Positions 16,574 to 20,951 of a stretch of 20,951 bases of DNA are shown in pieces. Source of the DNA: an uncultured Verrucomicrobia subdivision 3 bacterium (lineage in GTDB: Bacteria; Verrucomicrobiota; Verrucomicrobiae; Limisphaerales; UBA11358); NCBI GenBank assembly GCA_903921455.1, contig CAIXPZ010000011.1:1-20951 (forward strand), read 5' to 3'. A model generated the notes under the pieces. The model searched no databases. It was not told where the DNA came from and saw nothing but the letters and a program-made list of their open reading frames with translations. Every line of letters begins with the position of its first letter. Position 1 is the stretch's first letter. A program made the position numbers and the translations under genes.

Positions 16574-17197
16574 GTGAACAATTCATTTCGCATCGGTGTC
16601 CTCGGTTCCGGCAAAGGCTCCAACTTCGTGGCCATCGCCGACGCCGTGGCGGCCGGAAAAATTCCGGCGGAAATCGCCATCGTGTTGAGCGATGTCGAGA
16701 CGGCGGGGATTCTGGCCCACGCGCGCGACCGGAAAATTCCCGCGCCGTTCATTCCGCCGGGAAAATTTCGCACGAAGCTGGACGAGGAGGCCGAGCGCGC
16801 CTTTGTCGCTGCGTTGCAAAATGCCGGGGTGGATTTGATCGTGCTGGCCGGTTTCATGCGCGTGTTGAAAGGCGATTTTCTCCGCGCGTTCGCGGGGCGC
16901 ATCGTGAATATCCATCCGTCGCTGCTCCCGTGTTTTCCCGGTTTGGAGTCGTGGAAGCAGGCGCTCGACCACGGCGTGAAGGTAGCCGGTTGCACGGTGC
17001 ATTTCGTGGATGCCGGCGTGGATGCCGGCGCGATCATCGGGCAGACCGCCGTGCCGGTGCTGGATCACGACACGCCGGAAAGTCTGCACCAGCGCATTCA
17101 CGCGGCGGAACATGAGTTGTATCCGCGCTGCGTCGCGGCGCTGGCGCGCCGGGAGATTTCTGTGATCGGTCGGCGGGTGATCTGGCAGCAGTCATGA
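16574..17197 (+). CDS. purN: phosphoribosylglycinamide formyltransferase (GAR transformylase)
   Basis: PurN transfers a formyl group from 10-formyl-THF to GAR, the third step of purine synthesis. The start GTG at 16574 gives 207 residues (E. coli has 212). The N-terminus is VNNSFRIGVLGSGKGSNF with the phosphate-binding loop GSGKGSN, as expected at the extreme N-terminus. Longer in-frame starts (TTG 16544) fall inside a hairpin and add non-conserved residues. The catalytic triad is present: Asn and His in IVNIHPSLLP (about 112 and 114) and Asp in VDAGVDAGAIIGQ (about 150), in the same order and spacing as the E. coli enzyme (106, 108, 144). LAGFMRVLKGDFL is also conserved. The gene overlaps the next one by 4 bp (ATGA), so the two are translationally coupled. 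Confidence 0.94.
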   Translation: MNNSFRIGVLGSGKGSNFVAIADAVAAGKIPAEIAIVLSDVETAGILAHARDRKIPAPFIPPGKFRTKLDEEAERAFVAALQNAGVDLIVLAGFMRVLKGDFLRAFAGRIVNIHPSLLPCFPGLESWKQALDHGVKVAGCTVHFVDAGVDAGAIIGQTAVPVLDHDTPESLHQRIHAAEHELYPRCVAALARREISVIGRRVIWQQS

Positions 17198-17718
17198 ATA
17201 TGAAACTATTTTTTGCCGGAACTGGATTGTGCCTCTTGCTGGCGGCGGGCTGCGGCACGGACAAAGAAGCCATTTATTTCGCCAGCGCGGCAAAAATGCC
17301 GGCGGCGATGGCGGAACCATCGCCGGTGCCCAGGGGGCTGTCCAAGGCGGACGAGGCGAAGATCGACATCATCGTCTTTAGCAATCTGTTGGCGCGCCAT
17401 TTGTGGAAGGATGGCGATTGCACGGCGTTGTTCCTGCAGGCGGAGGATGCGGTGGTCGAGACGATGATTAAGCAGTTTCCCAATCACAATCCCCCGATCA
17501 AGCCGAGCATCCACATTGACCTGCGCTCAAACCAGTCGCCGCTCGACAAGGACACGGGCAAGCCGGTGATGATTCTCGGCGCGGATGTCAGCGACCCCAA
17601 TGCCGATGGCACGGTGGATGTGGTTGGCCGCTGGTATGCGGGCGGCGCGGTGCAGGGCTTCAACAACTTCAAGCTGAAAAAGACCGGCGAAGACTGGCTG
17701 ATTGTCAGTGGGCCATGA
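17194..17718 (+). CDS. small conserved-type lipoprotein of unknown function
   Basis: A 174-residue protein that I do not recognise. The N-terminus MNMKLFFAGTGLCLLLAAGC is a lipoprotein signal with a lipobox LAAGC (Cys20), so the mature protein is anchored in the envelope. The mature part has a helical stretch around residues 48-95 (SKADEAKIDIIVFSNLLARHL, DAVVETMIKQF). A C-terminal half of beta-like segments follows (PVMILGADVSDPNADGTVDVVGRWYAGG, DWLIVSGP), reminiscent of small NTF2-like or stress lipoproteins but without a firm match. A second ATG at 17200 is an equally good start. It begins inside the purN stop (ATGA) and is followed by a 92-bp gap to hisG, so it is likely transcribed with both. 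Why an envelope lipoprotein would be coupled to purN is unexplained. Confidence 0.82.
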   Translation: MNMKLFFAGTGLCLLLAAGCGTDKEAIYFASAAKMPAAMAEPSPVPRGLSKADEAKIDIIVFSNLLARHLWKDGDCTALFLQAEDAVVETMIKQFPNHNPPIKPSIHIDLRSNQSPLDKDTGKPVMILGADVSDPNADGTVDVVGRWYAGGAVQGFNNFKLKKTGEDWLIVSGP

Positions 17719-17810
17719 CCAAATGCGGCGGAAGAAAGCCAAAAAAAAGGTCGCCATGCCCCGCCGAAGCCGGGCAAAATAAAATCATTCTGAAGCGTTA
17801 ACATTTTTAC

Positions 17811-18686
17811 ATGAGCAAGAAATTGAAATTCGGTCTGCCCAAGGGCAGTTTGCAGGAAGCGGCCATCCAGAAACTGGCCAAGGCGGGCTACAACATCACC
17901 GTCAGCAGCCGTTCCTACGTCCCTTATGTGGATGACGAGGAGCTCGACATCCGCATGTTCCGCGCGCAGGAGATTTCGCGCTACGTCGAGCACGGCTATC
18001 TGGATTGCGGCATCACCGGCCACGACTGGGTGATGGAAAACGGCTCCAAGGTCCACGAAGTCGGCGAATTTCTGTTCAGCAAAGTCTCCCGCCGCGCCGC
18101 GCGTTGGGTGCTGTGCGTCCCGGAGAATTCCCCCATCAAGTCGGTGAAAGATTTGCAGGGCAAACGCATCGCCACCGAGGTCGTCAACCTGACCAAGCGC
18201 TACCTCAAGAAGCACGGCGTGAAGGCCGAGGTGGAATTCTCGTGGGGCGCCACCGAAACCAAGGCGCACGAATTGGTGGACGCCATTGTGGATGTCACCG
18301 AGACGGGTTCCTCGCTCCGCGCCAACAAGCTCCGCATCGTGGACGAGCTTCTCAGCTCGACGCCCCGGCTCATCGCCAACCTGGACGCGTGGAAGAATCC
18401 CTGGAAACGCCGGAAGATCGAGACGATGGCGTTGCTGCTCAAAGGCGCGCTGGATGCCGAAGCCCTGGTCGGCCTCAAGATGAATATCGCCGAGAAGAAT
18501 CTCGCCAAGCTCCTGGCCGATCTGCCCGCGCTCCGCAATCCCACGATTGCCAATCTGAGCCTCAAGGGCTGGGTCGCGGTCGAGACGATTATCGATGAAA
18601 AAGTCGTGCGCGAACTGATTCCCCAGCTCAAGGCCGCCGGGGCGGAAGGCATCATCGAATATCCGCTGAACAAGGTGGTTTACTAA
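17811..18686 (+). CDS. hisG: ATP phosphoribosyltransferase (long form)
   Basis: HisG joins ATP and PRPP to phosphoribosyl-ATP, the committed and feedback-controlled first step of histidine synthesis. The 291-residue length marks the long, self-regulated hexameric form, not the short HisZ-dependent one. The N-terminal catalytic domains begin LKFGLPKGSLQEAAIQKLAKAGY, with DIRMFRAQEISRYVEHGYLDCGITGHDW, and the PRPP-binding loop is D157-AIVDVTETGSSLRAN-K173. Residues about 215-291 form the ACT-like C-terminal regulatory domain that binds histidine (LPALRNPTIANLSLKGWVAVETI). The ATG at 17811 has no Shine-Dalgarno. No histidine-rich leader peptide is visible upstream, and no other his gene is adjacent. 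Confidence 0.96.
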   Translation: MSKKLKFGLPKGSLQEAAIQKLAKAGYNITVSSRSYVPYVDDEELDIRMFRAQEISRYVEHGYLDCGITGHDWVMENGSKVHEVGEFLFSKVSRRAARWVLCVPENSPIKSVKDLQGKRIATEVVNLTKRYLKKHGVKAEVEFSWGATETKAHELVDAIVDVTETGSSLRANKLRIVDELLSSTPRLIANLDAWKNPWKRRKIETMALLLKGALDAEALVGLKMNIAEKNLAKLLADLPALRNPTIANLSLKGWVAVETIIDEKVVRELIPQLKAAGAEGIIEYPLNKVVY

Positions 18687-18699
18687 ACCCGTAAAATTT

Positions 18700-18735
18700 G
18701 AGTGGCGTTTTGTGCGCCTCTTTGTTACATAATAT
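18700..18735 (+). promoter_or_regulatory. possible promoter of the COX24-like gene
   Basis: In the 61-bp gap after hisG, TTTGTG and TAATAT are separated by 15 bp, ending about 15 bp before the start of the small basic protein. The same stretch can form a weak GAG-GCG / CGC-CTC hairpin followed by TTTGTT, so it might instead be a weak hisG terminator. Both readings are weak. Confidence 0.25.
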
Positions 18736-18747
18736 CCACATCCAATT

Positions 18748-18849
18748 ATGGGATCACTGAAAAAACGCCGTAAGGCAAAAATCAACAAACATAAACGGCG
18801 CAAGAAGCTGCGCTTGAATCGTCACAAGAAGCGCACCTGGCAGAAGTAA
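18748..18849 (+). CDS. 33-residue basic protein of the AURKAIP1/COX24 (mS38-like) type
   Basis: A 33-codon gene from ATG to TAA with over half of its residues Lys or Arg: it begins [20 protein letters not shown] and ends [13 protein letters not shown]. This is the pattern of the COX24_C/AURKAIP1 domain (DUF1713), KKRRxKxxKHKRRKxxRxxRHKK. It is known from the C-terminus of mitochondrial small-subunit ribosomal protein mS38 and from very short stand-alone bacterial proteins, notably in Bacteroidota. The likely role is as a small ribosome-associated, rRNA-binding protein; that is inferred from the family. It lies 61 bp after hisG, has no Shine-Dalgarno, and is followed by a very strong terminator, all consistent with a highly expressed real gene. 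Its shortness means many pipelines miss it. Confidence 0.9.
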   Translation: MGSLKKRRKAKINKHKRRKKLRLNRHKKRTWQK

Positions 18850-18875
18850 TCTGTCAGCGCCATGTGATTTCACAG

Positions 18876-18922
18876 CCGTTCGCGGCGGTTGCCCGGCAGC
18901 CATCGCGAACGGTCTTTTTTTT
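18876..18922 (+). terminator. strong rho-independent terminator after the COX24-like gene
   Basis: CCGTTCGCG (18876-18884) pairs perfectly with CGCGAACGG (18904-18912). An inner stem GGTTGC/GCAGCC can form within the loop, and a TCTTTTTTTT tract follows. It closes the purN-hisG-COX24-like segment. The T-tract ends only 3 bp before the next start codon. Confidence 0.92.
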
Positions 18923-18925
18923 GCC

Positions 18926-19309
18926 ATGCCCTATCGCTATCAAAAACATTATTCGCGGGACGAGGCGGAAGCCCTGCTGCCCCAGCTCCGCGAATGGCTG
19001 ACCGAACTCAACCGCCTGCGCGAGGAAGTGGATCGCTATGACAAGCGCCTGGGCGGCCTCAACACCGAGGGCCAGGACACCGGCGGCGAGACGGTGAACA
19101 ACTGGATCCGCGCCCTTGCGGGCATGCAGCGGATTCTGGCGGAGTTCCAGCGCCGCGAAATCTTTCTCAAGGACTTGTCGCGCGGGCTCGTGGATTTCCC
19201 CGCCATCATCGGCGGCAAGGAGGTTTTTCTCTGCTGGGAATCCGACGAGGACAAGATCGAGTTCTGGCACGACCTCGAAACCGGTTTCGGCGGCCGCGAG
19301 CGGCTGTAA
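18926..19309 (+). CDS. DUF2203 family protein
   Basis: A 127-residue cytoplasmic protein of the DUF2203 family (PF09969), function unknown. The N-terminal part begins with the family's HYSRDEAEALLPQLREWLTEL, a long amphipathic helix (about residues 8-45) probably forming a helical hairpin with residues 55-85. The C-terminal signature is present in full: GLVDFPAIIGGKEVFLCWESDEDKIEFWHDLETGFGGRERL, the D-x-P ... V-x-L-C-W ... W-H ... G-F-x-G-R pattern typical of the family. The ATG at 18926 is chosen because the family starts this way. It sits 3 bp after the T-tract of the preceding terminator with no ribosome binding site, so its transcript either starts upstream and passes the hairpin or starts almost at the ATG. 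Confidence 0.9.
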   Translation: MPYRYQKHYSRDEAEALLPQLREWLTELNRLREEVDRYDKRLGGLNTEGQDTGGETVNNWIRALAGMQRILAEFQRREIFLKDLSRGLVDFPAIIGGKEVFLCWESDEDKIEFWHDLETGFGGRERL

Positions 19310-19315
19310 TAACCA

Positions 19316-19388
19316 CCGTTGAATTGTTAAACCGTTGAATCGTTGCCTGGGGCAACCATTCACCATGTAACGATTCAACCATTCAACG
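19316..19388. repeat. intergenic inverted/direct repeat cluster, probable bidirectional terminator or REP-like element
   Basis: In the convergent gap between two genes, CCGTTGAAT occurs twice directly (19316-19324 and 19332-19340), and its inverted core ATTCAAC twice (19373-19379 and 19381-19387). GTTGAATCGTT (19334-19344) pairs perfectly with AACGATTCAAC (19369-19379), enclosing a second perfect stem GTTGCC-TGG-GGCAAC. The last inverted copy runs into the 3' end of the beta-propeller gene. It lacks good T-tracts, so a palindromic repeat element is as likely as a terminator. Confidence 0.65.
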
Positions 19389-20522
19389 AATTTCCACCCG
19401 GCCCGTGTGCTGCGGGTTGCCGCGCCACAGCGGCCAGGAACTGCTGGCCGGCCCCGTGCTTTCCAGCCGCATCTGACCGGCAACATTCTTTAGCGGATGA
19501 ATGACAAATAATTTCCGTCCATCCGTCACATAGATGTCCCCCCGCGGGCCGACGTTGGGCGAGCCGCTGATGCTGTAAGCTCCCGTATAAAAATCCCAGA
19601 GCATTTTCATGTCCGGGGTCACCGCCATGCCCCGCGCCCACGGAGTGGATAAAATCACCGACCCGTTCGCGAGCGCCGCGCCCGAGACGGGGATGGCCGG
19701 GGGCTGATTGTTAAAATGCCAGCGCACCTTGCCGCTGGGATCCAGGGAATATTGCTCCTGATTCACCGCCAGATAGAGATTCCCTTGCTCATCCAGGACC
19801 GGCGACGAACTCGTGTAGCCGCCCGTGTGCTGCTGCCAGCGCTTCGTGCCGTCGGGATTCAGGGCGTAACAGTTGCCGTCCGTCGAACTGAAGTAAATCG
19901 TGCCGTCCGCCGCAATCGCCGGCGAGGCCGTGATTTCCGCCCCCGTGGCAAACTGCCACTTCCGTTTGCCGTCCGGCGTGAGCGCGTAAAAGTTCTTGTC
20001 ATGCGCGCCGAAATAGATCGTCCCATCCGCGCCGATGGCCGGCGAGGCATCCACGATGCCGCCCGTGGCAAACTTCCATTTCAGCTGGCCGTCGGGATTC
20101 AGCGCGTAGAATGTGGCGTCCCACGAGCCGAAATAAACCGTGCCGTCCGCCGCGATGGCCGGCGAGGAATCCACCCACGCGCCGGTGGGGAACGTCCATT
20201 TCAATTTCCCCGCCGGCGTGACCGCGTAACACTTGCGGTCGCGGGCGCCGAAGTAAATCGTCCCGTCCGCCGCCACCGCCGGGGAGGATTTGATTTCGCG
20301 GCCGGCCTTGAATTTCCATTTCAGCTTGCCCTCCGGCGTGAATGCGAGCAGCCAGCCATGAAACGTGCCTTCGTAGATCGTGCCATCCGGCGCGAGGGCG
20401 GGGGAACATTCCGTGCCGTAATCCGGCAGGACGAACTCCCACCGATTGGTCATCCCGACCTCTTGGGCGGCGGCGGCGAGGGCGAGCCCGCCCGACAGCA
20501 TTAGCAGTAACCCGAATTTCAT
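19383..20522 (-). CDS. exported PQQ-type beta-propeller repeat protein
   Basis: From the ATG at 20522 the protein has 379 residues and begins MKFGLLLMLSGGLALAAAA, a cleavable signal peptide. The frame extends 14 codons further upstream, but that start would spoil the signal. The mature part consists of 40-residue blades with the consensus SPAIAADGTIYFGSxDxxxYALNPDGxLKWKFATG (PQQ_2/outer membrane assembly BamB-like repeat). Five are very regular and two or more are degenerate. It ends WPLWRGNPQHTGR, the tail motif commonly seen in such propellers. No PQQ-dehydrogenase catalytic module is present, so it is more likely a binding or scaffold propeller in the periplasm or at the surface than an enzyme. 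It is a stand-alone gene; upstream is the hairpin-rich non-coding block. Confidence 0.9.
   Translation of the reverse strand: MKFGLLLMLSGGLALAAAAQEVGMTNRWEFVLPDYGTECSPALAPDGTIYEGTFHGWLLAFTPEGKLKWKFKAGREIKSSPAVAADGTIYFGARDRKCYAVTPAGKLKWTFPTGAWVDSSPAIAADGTVYFGSWDATFYALNPDGQLKWKFATGGIVDASPAIGADGTIYFGAHDKNFYALTPDGKRKWQFATGAEITASPAIAADGTIYFSSTDGNCYALNPDGTKRWQQHTGGYTSSSPVLDEQGNLYLAVNQEQYSLDPSGKVRWHFNNQPPAIPVSGAALANGSVILSTPWARGMAVTPDMKMLWDFYTGAYSISGSPNVGPRGDIYVTDGRKLFVIHPLKNVAGQMRLESTGPASSSWPLWRGNPQHTGRVEIR
19806..20405 (-). repeat. five tandem 120-bp units encoding propeller blades
   Basis: Five consecutive 40-codon units are recognisable at the DNA level, for example the recurring CCGTCCGCCGC(G/A)ATGGCCGG segment spaced at 120 bp. 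The first and the following sixth unit are more diverged. The nucleotide similarity among the middle units suggests recent duplication or gene conversion. Confidence 0.75.
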
Positions 20523-20951
20523 CGCCGCCAGTAAAACTTCAAAGCCCGCGGACTGCAAATGCAAACGGCAACCGCCGTGGTCGAAAACCCGGCTTTCACC
20601 TCAAGTCAATCCGCTGGGGTGACCCTCGGTAAAGAGTGGCCCATCGCTAGGCGGGCTGGTGGGTCAAGTTGCGCGGCGACTGGACCTGACCGCGCAGCGG
20701 TCACTTTGTGGTTTGAATGTTCACCTGATAAGCGCCTCCCTCGCCTGACGCTGCGCTCGGCATCGGTCACGGTCGCAGCGCGACCCTGGCCACCAGACCG
20801 GAGGCTGCGTTCGAAGTTGCGCCCTGGTGGCCCTCCGTAAGGAGGGCGGACCGGAAGGACGGGCAGTGCGCCCTGATGCCCGTCCGGAAGGACCGTGCGC
20901 CAGCACCTAGCCCCGCTTCATCCGCGGCGCGAGCGCACCCTGGGGGCGATC
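20523..20951. other. non-coding stretch rich in perfect inverted repeats
   Basis: No open frame here gives a recognisable protein; a 93-codon plus-strand frame at 20559-20840 has no family features. The stretch from about 20670 to 20893 holds several perfect stems: TGCGCGG/CCGCGCA (20670-20676 with 20690-20696), competing with ACCGC-GCA-GCGGT (20689-20701); GGTCGC-AGC-GCGACC (20771-20785); GGCCACCAG/CTGGTGGCC (20788-20796 with 20824-20832); GCCCTCC-GTAA-GGAGGGC (20830-20847); and GGACGGGCA/TGCCCGTCC (20857-20865 with 20877-20885), flanked by two copies of CCGGAAGGA. It may be a structured RNA, a cluster of palindromic repeats, or the control region of a gene beyond the right edge. Confidence 0.6.

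Noticed and set aside
17484..18803. 439-codon minus-strand open frame opposite hisG
   Set aside because: It is antisense to hisG and to the lipoprotein gene, with no recognisable motif.
20559..20840. 93-codon plus-strand frame at the right end
   Set aside because: No family features. It starts antisense to the N-terminal codons upstream of the propeller start, and its sequence is made of hairpin arms.

Overview
The window is chromosomal DNA from a GC-rich bacterium. The gene set fits a member of the Verrucomicrobiota (Pedosphaera/Limisphaera-like) or a close PVC relative. The evidence is the long two-domain-form IspG next to RseP, a tiny COX24/AURKAIP1-type basic protein, a PhoPQ-activated-pathogenicity-related hydrolase, long-form HisG, a DUF2203 protein and an outer-surface style PQQ-repeat protein. 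Almost no start codon is preceded by a Shine-Dalgarno sequence. The phylum assignment is inference; there is no rRNA or tRNA gene in the window.

Layout: (1) 1-136, the last 40 codons of an IS1595-family transposase and possibly the terminal repeat of that insertion sequence. (2) 237-5202, minus strand: rseP, ispG and a small zinc-ribbon protein, spaced by 7-14 bp and so probably one operon, followed by a secreted PhoPQ-related hydrolase. (3) 5271-8311, minus strand: an AT-richer island with two translationally coupled lipoprotein genes, a caspase-like (C14) lipoprotein and a lipoprotein with CsgG-like and DUF4384 domains. (4) 8500-10618, minus strand: ilvB (acetolactate synthase large subunit) preceded by a clear attenuator. 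A 23-codon leader peptide carries an Ile-Leu-Val5 run, followed by competing hairpins and a terminator. (5) 10638-13638, minus strand: two tandem organophosphate:phosphate antiporter-family MFS transporters. (6) 13763-16510, plus strand: a membrane hybrid histidine kinase divergent from the transporters. (7) 16574-18849, plus strand: purN, a coupled small lipoprotein, hisG and the 33-residue COX24-like protein, closed by a strong terminator. (8) 18926-19309, plus strand: a DUF2203 protein, convergent with (9) 19383-20522, minus strand: an exported PQQ-type beta-propeller protein. (10) 20523-20951: no convincing gene, but an unusually dense block of perfect inverted repeats.

Most of the window is core metabolism (isoprenoids, branched-chain amino acids, purines, histidine), envelope proteolysis and transport. 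The parts most worth a second look are the caspase-like/DUF4384 lipoprotein pair, which sits in atypical DNA beside rseP, the ilvB attenuator with its unannotated leader peptide, and the hairpin-rich non-coding block at the right edge.
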